A DNA stretch of 64,000 bases from Blumeriella jaapii. Its lineage: Eukaryota; Ascomycota; Leotiomycetes; Helotiales; Drepanopezizaceae. The stretch is taken from contig VWND01000001.1 in the NCBI GenBank assembly GCA_009599575.1, positions 992,001 through 1,056,000 of the forward strand. The letters are read 5' to 3'. Shown here in pieces: positions 1 to 10,640 of the stretch (positions within the stretch are counted from its first letter, which is position 1; each line of letters begins with the position of its first letter). The notes under the pieces were generated by a model. The model was given only the letters and a program-made list of their open reading frames with translations. It had not been told where the DNA came from and did no database searches. The translations under genes were made by a program, and so were the position numbers.

Positions 1-2606
1 ATGCACTATTCATGAAGTAAAGTCAGCGAAGTAGTCGCCCGTCATCATTATCAGGAACCGATGTGCAGTGGCATCTTGGGAGCAGAGAGAGTTAGTTATG
101 CGTGGACTAAAATTTCTCTGTGTGTGAGGCGAGAGGAAGGATACCAGGTGGGGTAGCTGATGTCAAGCACAAACGTAGATTTGCAAAACGGTGTAATACC
201 TACCGAGATGAAGATGAGATCAGGACCCAACGAATGTTCAATGGAAAGGATTTCGGTAACAATCACAACCACTACCAATGAAATGGAAGACTACATCTAC
301 ATTGGAAGGGAAGAGAATAGGTCTTGCTTGCCATTCAATCGACTAAGATTGGAATAACGTTGTGGGCTCTAGCTATCATGCAGCACTCAAACAGAGATTC
401 CACCAAGCTCGCAAAAACACTAGAGGCACTAAGGCTCAGTTAGAAAAAAAACAATAGTTTTTTGCGATGTGCAACAAATTCTGAAGATCCAACAAACCAG
501 GATTAGTCTGCATCCGTTTTGAGTGTTTTTAATCAAAGTGCGGAGGATCCGGTGCAAGCGATCATGGCGTCAAGTTAAAGTAGAGGTATAGACGGACGCG
601 AAGACCAAAAATACCCCCCCCCCCCCCCCACTTGTAACAAATGACTTGGGAAGCAGCAAGAACAAACGATTACGTAAATTAGGTCTCTTTGAATCAGGCA
701 TTCGTTGAAGTGAGAGATGGTACGCATTTAGCGAGAGTGTTTTTGAGAAGCGGGGTAGCGTAGTGAGGTAGAGAGCTTGACTGTAGCTTTACATTTGCGC
801 CCAAGTTCCGTGGAAACTCTCTTGTCCGGTATTCAGATCAGGCGAGGTACTCGATTTCAAAGTACGATTTGCAATAGAATGCTTCGAGCCCAGAGTCTAA
901 GGGTCAGATGCCCTCTGATGCTTGGAAAATCCCTAGATACCACCGGAGGCTTTATGATGCATGCCATCATTGTCTGCAAACCGACCAGCGATGTGTTTGG
1001 CGCCTAATGGAAATCGATAAAAGGGCCGAAGGAATGGTGTTCGTCGATGGCTCTGATAAGTATTTCACTTCTAAAGTCCAACTGGCAATTTGTATGGACA
1101 GTGAACAAGACCAGTCCCGGAACAATATTCCGTGTGACATGCAACAAAGTCGAATCGATGGCTCCTTGATAGTATCTGATAGGACAGTAGCATAGGTCAG
1201 AGAATTGTAAGAACATAGCCGCCGGCGACAGTAGACACCTTGGGTTTGTTAGCTTTGATCTAGAACTTTCGGAATACCCTAGACCTATAAATTATGAAGA
1301 ATTGAGAAGGGGGAGTGCTATTATGGAGCATGTAGACTGAACCGATCGCATCAGCATGAGCTACTCACTCCTATTCGGATTTTTTTAAACTAGAATCGGG
1401 GGATGATTTAAGCTCAAAAAGGGTATTGGGGCCACAAAAGATATGGCAACGATGTTAGATGGTGATAGAAGTAGGCCGAAGGTTGTGTGTTGCTGTGCTA
1501 AGGCTGTGGAGAGCAAGGAGAGTGCGAGGAACGATAAACTGGTAGTCCCTAGACCTAGCTCCGCCAGCACTGGCCTGACATGTGCCATCTGGGTAAAGTT
1601 GATGATGGGACGGTTCTGTTGCACTTTTGGCATAGCAAGTCCGTATAGGAAGGTGTGGAAGGAGACAAAGAGAAACTAATAGGGGTAGAATTAAAGAAGA
1701 AGAAAATTTGATAAGACTAGAGTACTAGGGTCTAGAAGTGGTGGAGAGAGCTATGAGGATTAGGAACTCCAGTTTTCACAGTGTATAAGGTCCAATTTCG
1801 CTTTGGATAAGTGGATTGCAATACCAGTGAGCCGCGGCGCATCCACTAAGCGACATAATCACCCTCGTCACGTAAGAGAATAAGAAAACTGAGAAGCAGA
1901 ATGACGGATTACAAGAACGAGAGAAGGTAGTAGTCAGGACTTGACGTGTCAACCATGAGTCAAGGCGCGTTCCCGAGGAATCGATCGTCAGATGATTGGG
2001 GTGTAGTGTTTTGAAGCATAGGCTAGATGCCGTGAAAGCACAAGTCCCAATCCAATACCTCATACTCTGTGATAGTCTTTCTGTTCCCGGGATATCCGGA
2101 AACTACACCAGCAAGTCGCCTGTGGAAAAGCTACAATCGAGGGGACACTAGCCTACTAGTTGGCTCCTTGGTAAACAGAGCTTATTTGCTTCCGTTCGAA
2201 CAAACCACCATCCCTCCTTCTAATTTCCTAGAGGACCTCATTTTTCCCCTTTCAGCCTGTAATTGCAGCTCCACGCTTGAAATTGGACCGGTGTTTGGTG
2301 GGTTGATTGTGGAGTCGGTGCGTTTAGACGTCGAGCGAAGTAGAGGATATTCACCCAGCTTCATGGGGCGATTGGGCGTACTTTCGGTCCGTCTGAACAG
2401 CGTCTATGCACAGACAGTGGATAGTGTGAGGCAGGATATCTTGTGGCTAGGTGTTATTGACGGATAATATCGTAAAATCAATTGATCTGAGACCGAATCA
2501 AGACGTCATCAAAAAGGGACTCGCGAGGTAAACATACCTGTGATCCAAAAACAGCCCCGAGACTTTAGCATTGTGATGACATTTCCCTTTCCGTGACATG
2601 GCCCGA
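1..2606. other. Intergenic region, no gene recognised
   Basis: No reading frame here shows a recognisable domain, a consistent codon pattern or a convincing exon-intron structure. The longest open frame (2069-2467, plus, 132 codons) has no family resemblance that I can see and no supporting splice sites. Base composition is mixed and not AT-biased like the block at 6.2-58 kb, so RIP is not evident. A C-only run lies at 614-629. Promoter or 3'-UTR sequence of neighbouring genes outside the window may be present but cannot be pinned down. Confidence 0.5.
614..629. repeat. Poly-C tract (C16)
   Basis: A homopolymer of 16 C (G on the minus strand) within non-coding sequence. It is a simple repeat likely to be length-variable; no function is implied. 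Confidence 0.95.
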
Positions 2607-3572
2607 TCATTTCGTTTTTGGTTTCCGAATGATGACCCTCGTGCCTTCCAACTGCCACCCAACGCCATATTCCTTTGCCAATAGTGGCCAAGGCGTGTTC
2701 GTGGAGTGTTCCACAGCCGATAGGTCAATGCTAAGATAACTTCTCCCCAAGCATTTCAAAGCCTGCTTCTTCATCGCGTCCTCGGCGAACTCCATAAGCT
2801 TGGCTTTGTGCCCGTCTACACTTCTCTTCACCCTCCAAAATAGGAAATAGTTGTCGTGCGTGAGAGCTCGTAGGAGAGCATCCACCTTGGGGTCGTGTAT
2901 ACGGTACTTGCGCCGTACCAAGTAAGCCTGCGATAGGTCGTTCTGCCTGCACGCCAGATCCAGGACCAGATATCCTCCCAATTCCTGAACCTCCGTGTTC
3001 GTGAGCGGCTGAACGGTATGCATGTTTTTGAGGAGATGGAGTATGGCGGGATGGTAGGATTCCATGTGCTTCGCCAAGATCGAGAGCCGGATGCAGAAGA
3101 TGTACGCCTGGATTGAGAAGTCGTCCACCCTCTTGGAAGCCACGATGCCCTCTCGCAGTTTGCGCATTGCCATGAGCAAGACCGATAGATCTTTTTGCCC
3201 AGAGACATCTGCGTTGTTGGCCATGGTATTGATCGAGATCGTGGGTGTAGCAGGGGCTGTCTTTGGTCGTTGGTTGTCTGGGGCCGCCTCGTGGGATATC
3301 TCCATGCGCGCCATTCGCCGTAGAAGTTCATCGCCTCGTCCTGCGTCGGAACAGAATGTCATGTATCGCTCGACAATCTTTGTATAGTACCGCTCTTGTG
3401 CTTTGTAGTCTAGGAGCCTGTGGAAATGTTAACAGTGCCAGGCAAGAGATGCGGTGTTGAACAACCTGTTGTCGCCTTTCGACGGCAGGCCGACCACCTC
3501 GAGAGGGTCGACATTTACAGGCTTCAGTCGACTCCATGGTCCCGAGGGCGTGCGACCGCCCCGCGACGACAT
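2607..3572 (-). CDS. CSN8/PSMD8/eIF3K (PCI-like) family protein, two exons
   Basis: Predicted product 305 aa. I start it at the ATG at 3572-3570 (protein begins MSSRGGRTPSG). Exon 1 is 3572-3466, a 48-nt intron lies at 3465-3418 (GT..CAG), and exon 2 is 3417-2607 with stop TGA at 2609-2607; the joined length of 918 nt is exactly 306 codons. The middle and C-terminal part is helical in character (for example ILAKHMESYHPAILHLLKNM, then a LACRQNDLSQAY segment and an ALTHDNYFLFWRVKRSVDGH segment) and resembles the fungal proteins assigned to the CSN8/PSD8/EIF3K fold, which occurs in subunits of the COP9 signalosome, proteasome lid and eIF3. Which complex it belongs to, if any, cannot be told from sequence. 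It is transcribed divergently from the PAQR gene across a gap of about 285 bp. The family call is from remembered motif pattern, not a search. Confidence 0.65.
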
Positions 3573-3857
3573 TTACAAAGTGTTTAGAAGAGTCTTGTAG
3601 CGGATTGTTGACGCTGTCGCTTGCTATGCTATGGAGTGTGGAGGGGCCTCAGCCCTACGATAGTCCAAAACTCTAGCGTGAATGCCGCGGTGATAGTGAC
3701 GACCCACTCTCAACATCTTGTACACGATGGCGCGACAACTTCTGGTCGTATTTTGGTTTTCTCCGTTTGATTGTTGACTTTGGTTTGCAGAACAACTATC
3801 CATATTCATGTCTTCATAAGACAAACGTTTACTTGTCATCTCTCGCAGGCCATCACC
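3573..3857. promoter_or_regulatory. Shared divergent promoter / 5'UTR region
   Basis: This 285-bp gap separates the start codons of two genes read in opposite directions, so it should hold both promoters and 5'UTRs. A pyrimidine-rich stretch ending in a CAG lies just upstream of the plus-strand ATG and could be a 5'UTR intron acceptor. No TATA box or specific factor site could be assigned. Confidence 0.5.
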
Positions 3858-4885
3858 ATGCCGGTCCGCCAGAGGCGGGGATCCACGACTGAGCTCATGA
3901 AAGATGCAGCACAACATGTGGAGAAACGGGCGGAACAGGCGTTGACCGTGTTATGGAACGATCTTCCATCGTGGCAACAAGACAATCACTATATCCATTC
4001 AGGATATCGACCACAAACCGCCTCCTTCAAAAAGTCATTTGCCAGTCTGGGGTACTTGCATAATGAGTCCGTCAACATGTACTCCCATCTGCTTGGAGCG
4101 CTCATCTTCTCCCTTGCTGGGTTATTCATCTATACTGCGGTCAAGCCGAGATACGAGACCGCTACGCTGTCGGATATCCTAGCCTTTGGATGCTTCTTCC
4201 TGGGCGCTGCGTTGTGTCTCGGCATGTCGGGGACATATCATACCATCTCGAACCATTCTCCGCTTGTTGCCAAGTTCGGTAACAAGTTGGACTATGTTGG
4301 CATTGTGTGCATGATCACGGGGAGTTTTATCCCGAGCATCTTCTATGGCTTTTACTGTCATCCTCATCTGCAAGAATTCTACTGGACCATGGTTGGTTAC
4401 TTGAGACCTCTTACTTCGATACGAGACTGAACGTGGTTCTCTAGATTTGCTCCCTCGGAGTCGGATGTGCTGCTGTGTCGGTTTTCGAGCGATTCAGGAC
4501 GCCAGGTTGGCGACCGTACCGAGCCGGCATGTTCGTCCTCATGGGGCTGTCGGCAGTCTTTCCTGTCTTCCATGGCTTGAAAATGCATGGCCTTGAAGAA
4601 ACGCAAGACCGCATCGGCCTTACTTGGTTGGTTCTTCAAGGCTTCTTCTACATACTTGGCGCTGGGCTGTATGCTGTGAGCTGTTCCCTTCCAGAGATGA
4701 AGTCTGAGATGCTGATGGTCAGTAAGGCTCGCTGGCCCGAACGGTCTTGGCCCGGGTCCTTTGATATCTGGGGCAGCTCTCATCAGATATTCCATGTTCT
4801 TGTTGTTATGGCTGCAGCTTCTCATTTATATGGACTGTTGAAGGCATTCGATTTTCACCATGGAGCACCGGGGGTAACTTGCTAG
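3858..4885 (+). CDS. PAQR / haemolysin-III family seven-helix membrane protein, two exons
   Basis: Predicted product 324 aa. Start ATG 3858 has a good context (ATCACCATGCC); an in-frame upstream ATG at 3771 would add 29 residues without a recognisable motif. Exon 1 is 3858-4391, the intron 4392-4444 (53 nt, GT..TAG), exon 2 4445-4885, stop TAG. The N-terminal cytosolic part contains YIHSGYRP, followed by the family's hallmark segment HNESVNMYSHLLGA. Several hydrophobic helices follow. The three metal-ligand histidines expected of the family are visible: one in SGTYHTISNHS and two in the C-terminal HQIFH (HxxxH). Relatives include adiponectin receptors and yeast Izh proteins, implicated in lipid/ceramide signalling and zinc homeostasis. 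The gene looks intact. The substrate is unknown. Confidence 0.88.
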
Positions 4886-5260
4886 CCCAAGTCGTTATGG
4901 TACTGTACTGTAAGAGAGCGAGGATCACAAGTGGACCAGCAATTGGCACGCTTTGCCTTGTAAACATTGGTGACTTGAATCACTGCTCGTTCAGCCACAT
5001 ATCGGCATCTAGCACAATGTGAACGCGGTACCTCGGAGCCTGTCTGCCAGCACAGTAGTATGTACTGTATATACTTCGACGTTTACCCACGTCGCCTCGG
5101 CTCGGTATTCGAGTCCGGTCGGCCCGGGATGCTTTGAAGCTTCCCCGCCAAATCTGACGACCTCCTCTACATATATTCTCAGCTTCGTGATACCCAATTG
5201 CCTGTTCTCCATAAGCTATTAATTCTTTTGTACTTAAACCGCACGTAACTAATATTCAAA
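4886..5260. other. Intergenic region and presumed SDR promoter
   Basis: The 375 bp between the PAQR stop codon and the SDR start codon contain no supported gene. The 3' half should hold the SDR promoter and 5'UTR; TATA-like TACATATATTC lies near 5170, about 90 bp before the ATG, and the leader immediately before the ATG is A-rich, as is usual for fungal starts. Confidence 0.5.
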
Positions 5261-6179
5261 ATGGCAGAAAGAGCCGCCCAGATCGCGAGCCACCTCAACT
5301 ACCCAATGGGTCTGCTTGCCGGGCAGGTAGCGATCATCACCGGCTCTGGACAAGGCATTGGAGCAGAGACGGCGAGACTCTTCGCAAATGAGGGCGCCAA
5401 AGTCATTGTCTCTGATATTGATGGGGGTGCGTCGTGTCATGTCGTCTTCGTATAGCTAATGCTAACACGAATGAAATAGCCAAAGCTTGCCAGGTCGCCG
5501 AGAACATCAACAAGTCTGGCGGCAAGGCCTTAGCTGTCGCAGGCGACATGCTGGACTCCGAATACCTGAAGACCTTAGTGAAAAAAGCGGCAGAGTTTGG
5601 TGATGGAAAGATCCACATCATCGTCAACAATGCGGGGTAAGCTTTCTTCGCAACAAAACCACCCAGATCATTCGTGTAGCTGACGAAGCCAATAGATACA
5701 CCTGGGACGGCGTTATCCACAAGGTACAGCACCTGCAATACCACCTTGGTGTCCGCAACCTTTCTGCGAACTGGGAAATGCTTGACCTCTCTCTGCCCCA
5801 GATCCAAGAGGCTGATACCATCCGCCTGTAGATGACCGACAAGCAATGGGAAAACATAATCGCTCTCCACAACACTGCGCCATTCAAACTCGTCCGCGAA
5901 GCCGCTCCCTACTTCCGCGTCACAGATGGAGAGCCCCGCTGCATCATCAACATCTCCTCTACGTCGGGCGTGCACGGTAATGCCGGCCAAGCCAACTACG
6001 GCGTGGCCAAATCGGGCATCAACGGCCTCACCAAAGTCATTGCGAAAGAATGGGGTCCCAAGTTCGGTGTCCGAGCGAACAGCATCGCGTTTGGACACAT
6101 CCTGACCCGGCTGACAGCTGCGAAGGAGGAGGGCGCGTTCGTGACGACGCCCGATGGGGAGAAGATCGCGCTGGGAATA
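5261..6179 (+). pseudogene. Short-chain dehydrogenase/reductase (FabG-like), 5' part, interrupted by retrotransposon
   Basis: First 233 codons of a classical SDR, probably an NAD(P)-dependent oxidoreductase of the 3-oxoacyl-reductase-like group. Exons are 5261-5426, 5480-5636, 5696-5723 and 5832-6179, with GT..AG introns of 53, 59 and 108 nt. Residues 27-34 are the nucleotide-binding motif [12 protein letters not shown] is at 105-108; the catalytic Ser is in NISS (about 160), and Tyr173 and Lys177 form YGVAK, with correct spacing. Element A is inserted after codon 233 (TSD GAATA, 6175-6179). Reading on into the LTR would add 30 foreign residues before a stop at 6270-6272, giving a 263-aa product lacking the final strand and C-terminal core. 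No stop or frameshift is seen in these exons, so RIP has not spread into them. Its substrate is unknown. Confidence 0.9.
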
Positions 6180-6353
6180 TGTGAGGGGATGAGACGTCAG
6201 TTCGTTGGTCACGTGGTCCGAAGGTCACGTTGTTGTCACGTGACATCGGAGCCCGCACACATTGTATCTTAAATTTCGCGGCACTTTTAACTTAGAAACT
6301 TCGTAATCAATGCAATTTATTTACGAACCTTCTGCTCGTTCGCATTCTTGACA
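6180..6353 (+). repeat. Element A 5' LTR
   Basis: 174 bp, TGTGAGG...TTGACA. Its outer (left) half is nearly unmutated while its inner half is RIP-mutated; compared with the 3' copy I count about 19 differences by eye, all transitions. It contains TCACGTGG (6209-6216) and TCACGTGA (6236-6243). The first 30 codons read from the SDR frame end at a TAA within this LTR. Confidence 0.95.
6209..6243. promoter_or_regulatory. Paired CACGTG palindromes in LTR A
   Basis: TCACGTGG at 6209-6216 and TCACGTGA at 6236-6243, 27 bp apart. CACGTG is the E-box core bound by bHLH factors such as Cbf1/Pho4-type and SREBP-like proteins in fungi. Binding here is an inference; the same core recurs in the LTRs of families C, D and E. 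Confidence 0.4.
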
Positions 6354-8736
6354 TATTAATTACCAAACCTTTTTGACATTTTTATTTCAGCCCTCGAGCT
6401 AAAAAGGCCTGCCAATTTTGTTCTGCCTTTGCGCATATAAAAAATTAATAAATTTTATCGCGATAACAATTTTACGACTTTTTAAAAATAACTTTTACGA
6501 TACGGAATTACGAAACGACAATTCCTTTTAATATAAGATTTATATTTAAAAAATTCCGTTTTATTTTTGCTTATATTCCGGAATAAAATACATTTTACGC
6601 TTTTTTTTTAACGAGCTATATCGGACTATTTTAAATTATCGGAATTTTTCAATTGCTTTATTTTGGGGCATTTTAAATACCCCGACCAAATCGTCGCCGC
6701 TTTGATTGCTAATACGAAAACCTGCTTTTAAAAAATTTTCGATATTTTCGCTTACGCGGTAAAGCAGAACGATATAATAGTATTATTTAAAGCTAAATTG
6801 AATAATTTCGCTTAAAAGCTAGATATTCAAACGGTATAATATTGGAAAAAAAAAGCTTTTTAAAAAAAAATGATTTAAAACCGCGAAGCCGAGCTTGCCA
6901 ATTTCCGAAAACAAGCTTTTATTAGTTAAAATACACCGAACATTTTAAACGTAAAAAAAAAAATATTTGCTTTTTCCGATTCCGATAAATTCATAGATTT
7001 AGATAGCACCGGCAACGTTACGAAGTATTTTATTATTTTTTTTTAAAATATAATTTTAAAACTCCGTTTTAATTAAAATTAATATACGACCGAACAGAAT
7101 CGTATAAATTACTTTTTTTTCCGCTTTTTCGATATAGCCAAAAGCGTTTTACAAAAAAGTTTACGTACGAACGGCACTTTTTCTTATTTGATTATTGCAA
7201 AAATAATTTAAGTTTTTTAATAATCGTTCGGTGTTTTTAACCAATAGGCAAATGTATTTAAAAAAATTTTGTTTTTTAAATAAAATAATTAATTTTTATT
7301 TATTTTTTTTTTTATTTGGCTGGAAATTAAAAGTTATATTAAATTTAATAATAAAGCCGCTATCGCTATTCTGCGCGAAGCTTTTTATTTTAATATAATT
7401 ATTCGTTTATCGTATATTAATTTTTCCGATTTAAAAACCGATTTTATTAATTTTTGCGCTTAAATGCGCGAAATCGATATCGTTTTTCGATAATTAAATT
7501 TTAATTATTATAAAACCGAAAGCCGTAATACGAAAATTATTTTTTCCGCTTTTATATTTAAAACTGCTATTACGATTATTATTCAAAGCGATTTTATAAA
7601 TTTTAGCGCTATCCAAACCAAAGCAATTATATAAACCGCAGCTGATATAACAAAAAACAAACGCTTAATCGGTAACGCCGAAAAGCTAGCTCGCCGAACC
7701 TATTTTTTTGCTAATAACTTCTGCTTATAATATGCTAGCGATAAACATCGAGCTGTTAATTGCCCCGATTTTTTTTGAATTAAAAAAACTAAAATCGAGG
7801 CAAAAAAGTCGGGAAACTGATTGTTTCTGATAATTGTTATTATTAGAGACTTTTGAAAAATAAATTAAAATTATTTGCTTTAAATAGCGTTCCGAAATCA
7901 TATTTGATATTGCTTTGTATTATAACTGCTAATAATATATATATTAAAATTTATTTTTTAAACGACTTCGAAGCTATCGATAATTTTATTAATTATGCTT
8001 TCGTGTAATATTACGAATTAACTTTTGTTTTATTTATTAACCCACGTAAACTTACCGTGGTTAACGGACGTTTTTTTATTTACGACGACGTTATTTATTA
8101 AGTTTTTTTTTAAATTAATATCGCTCGCTATACCGAACAAATTACAGCTTTTATTATAATACTAAGGAAATACGATTTTATTTTGAGCAAACTTTGGCTT
8201 AAAACACATAATTTTTATATTAATTAAACTACGAATACTTTTTGCTTTAATTCAGACTTTTGCCGTTCGAACTGTTTACCTCAGAACTTTTATTAATTAG
8301 CTGTTTTAGGCTTAGTTTAAAAACGCTACTTTTACAAGTCAATCGTTTAATCGGCTTTTTTTCGCCGTACAAAAGCTGCTGCTTTTAATATTTTATTTTT
8401 TCAGCCCGGAATCGAGGTATTTTCAGCCTTATTATACGAAATCGACCAACGTTTACAAAAACTAGGCGCTATAGTTAAAAACGATTTTAATTTTGCATTT
8501 TCAGAAGTAGACCAGTTACGATAAGAACTTTTTTAAGCTGAACGATAATATTTATTAATTGAATTTTACTTCGCTGAAGCCTTTTTGAAAGATATTCGTT
8601 TGGCTTTTTAAATTAAATTATTAATCGATTTCCGAATAAAACTTTTTTAATACTATTATTATTATTTGGCCGTTTTCGACTTTATTAAAGCTGATAAACT
8701 TGCGTTTTATAAAAAAGGCGTTGATTATACGATAAA
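6354..8736 (+). pseudogene. Element A gag, protease and start of RT (RIP-degraded)
   Basis: Fragmented frames with many stops. A gag region is inferred from position at 6.4-7.7 kb. A retropepsin-like stretch lies at about 7930-8220, followed near 8690-8736 by a segment resembling the conserved linker before gypsy RT (ADKLAFYKKGVDYTI). Insertion of B at 8737 cuts it there. No intact frame is longer than about 80 codons. Gag is assigned by position only. Confidence 0.7.
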
Positions 8737-9033
8737 TGTGACGATTCACTCTGTTGCCACCTCTCGTGTCACCCCAGCAACTACGTATAGCTGCAAGCTC
8801 CCCAGCAACTACGTATAGCTGCAAGCTCTCTGATTTTCTGGTGGGTCTCCCCATCAACTGTGAAAATTATTTATATATATAAGGCTTTTTTTTCTTAGCA
8901 ACTTTTGCCTTTTGCAATTGTTAATTCTAAATGAATATTTTTATTACAAAACCAAAGGCTCGTTTTTCATATTATATAAACACGGCGACCAATTAATTGA
9001 TTTTCTAGCCTTTCGACTGATTAAATCGTTATA
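8737..9033 (+). repeat. Element B 5' LTR
   Basis: 297 bp. The left part, including the start TGTGACGATTCACTCTG, is well preserved and the right end is RIP-altered (ATCGTTATA for ATCGTCACA). It contains a 28-bp tandem duplication at 8773-8828 and a TATATATATAA-type box near 8870. Confidence 0.95.
8773..8828. repeat. 28-bp tandem duplication inside LTR B
   Basis: Two adjacent 28-bp units containing CAGCAACTACGTATAGCTGC; the same doublet is present in the 3' LTR (about 14946-15001) with RIP changes in its first unit, so it predates the insertion and belongs to the family. Confidence 0.9.
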
Positions 9034-10640
9034 TTATTAACAATTCTTTTTTTACGCTGGCGACGGCGTAAACTATCTTTTTCTTCGAATTTCTTACGGG
9101 TTATATCAAAATGATCGACCGGTCGTAAAAAAGCTTATTTCCGCATTTCGCGAAAAATGGCTTTTGTTTAACGATCTTTTTTTTAGCAAAGCTTTTCAGC
9201 TCCTGTTATCATATTTTAACCCTTTTTTTAATTAGCGAAAGCAGCCTCCCCTAAAAGCTTCTTTTTTTAAAAAACAATCCTTCCCCCGAGAAAAAAAAAA
9301 CAAAGGAAAGGGCAAAGCATTAACCACTTCGCCTGCCATTTTCTCACAGCCTAGCGCTGAAAGCGTTCAGTTGAGACTTTTGCAAAATCAACTGAAAAAA
9401 GCGCAAAAACGTAAACGATAACTTCTGGAAATTATACGACTGCGATAAACTTTTTAATCAAAGCGTTTAATAAAATTTATCGAACGTGCTTCTGCCAGTC
9501 GCGAATCTGCTGCTCCATTTTTTCGCAACGTTTTATTTTAACTAACAAACGCTGCAAATTAATTTTCACGCTTTTCGCGAATTTTTTTTAAATCTTCCTT
9601 TAACGGCCAAGATTTTAGCGCGCTTTTTGAACGTTATAGTTTCTATTTATTTGCTGATTTTCGATTAGCTCGTATAAAACGCGTTTCGAATTTTAAGTTT
9701 AAGTTAAATAATAGTAAAAATTACAAAACACGCTATTAGAAAATTAAAGTTTTCGATAACCTCGAATTTTATTACAATTATTTCGCTAACGATCGATTTC
9801 GCAAAAATTATATATTCGATCAGACCGAAAGCGTAGCAAAAAAGTTTTTGACCCCGCGTATTTTAAACCGTTCTAATTTTATATTTTCCGAAGAATTAAT
9901 CAAAAAGATCGCCGATTTTTTAGCCGACTTTTTAAACGTTTAAAAGGCGGAAAACGAGTTTAAAATGCTTGCAATAAATACGCACGACGACTTTTAGCGA
10001 TTTTATTTGCGATTTTCCATTTTCGCAGCGAACGTTTAAATACGAACCGACAAACAGTTTCGGAACGCTTTCCGCGATAAAATACCAAGGCGTCTACGAG
10101 AAAAGCTGTATTTGAAATAAGCGCGTACAACGATTTTTAAAAATTAGCTTACCGCCGTCTGTCAAAAAAAACAAAATCAGTTGGCTGAACGAATTTTATA
10201 CGCGAATCGCTTTTTAATTAAATTTATTATTTATTAAAATAATAAGTTTTTAATTAAAGCGTATTACGAATTAAATCGTACGTACGAAAATCGTTTAAAT
10301 ATTTCACAAGCTTTTTTTCAACCTTTTGTTTTTTCTTTTTTTTTACGCTAAAACGCCTTTTCTGGCGTTTTTCCTTTTCGATCGGACCAACGACAACGCT
10401 TATCTTTTATTTTATATCAGAAGATTCGAGGCCAATTTGCACGACTTTCTACGAATCGACCTTCGGTTCCACCTAAAGGCCCTTTCAGGCTGGTAAGTAT
10501 AAACGAGGTCGAACCGGCCGAAGATTCGCCTTTTAATAATAATAGTGAAAACGAAAACTCTTTTCCAGACGACTTTCAAAACGCATACGAGAAAGTTAAA
10601 GCTCTCGCCAGTCGGGGAAACGCCCAGGCTTAAGCAAAGC
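9034..10640 (+). pseudogene. Element B gag region (RIP-degraded)
   Basis: Frames here lie directly after the 5' LTR and before the protease, so they are assigned to gag by position. Near 10490-10630 a readable acidic segment (ENENSFPDDFQNAYEKVKAL) ends the gag-like frame. No intact CCHC zinc knuckle was found. Confidence 0.65.

Noticed and set aside
777..1195. Overlapping frames near 0.8-1.2 kb as a small gene
   Set aside because: Short overlapping frames on both strands without motif or codon preference.
2069..2467. 132-codon open frame as a gene
   Set aside because: No family resemblance, no supporting splice sites, and equally long overlapping frames on the other strand.
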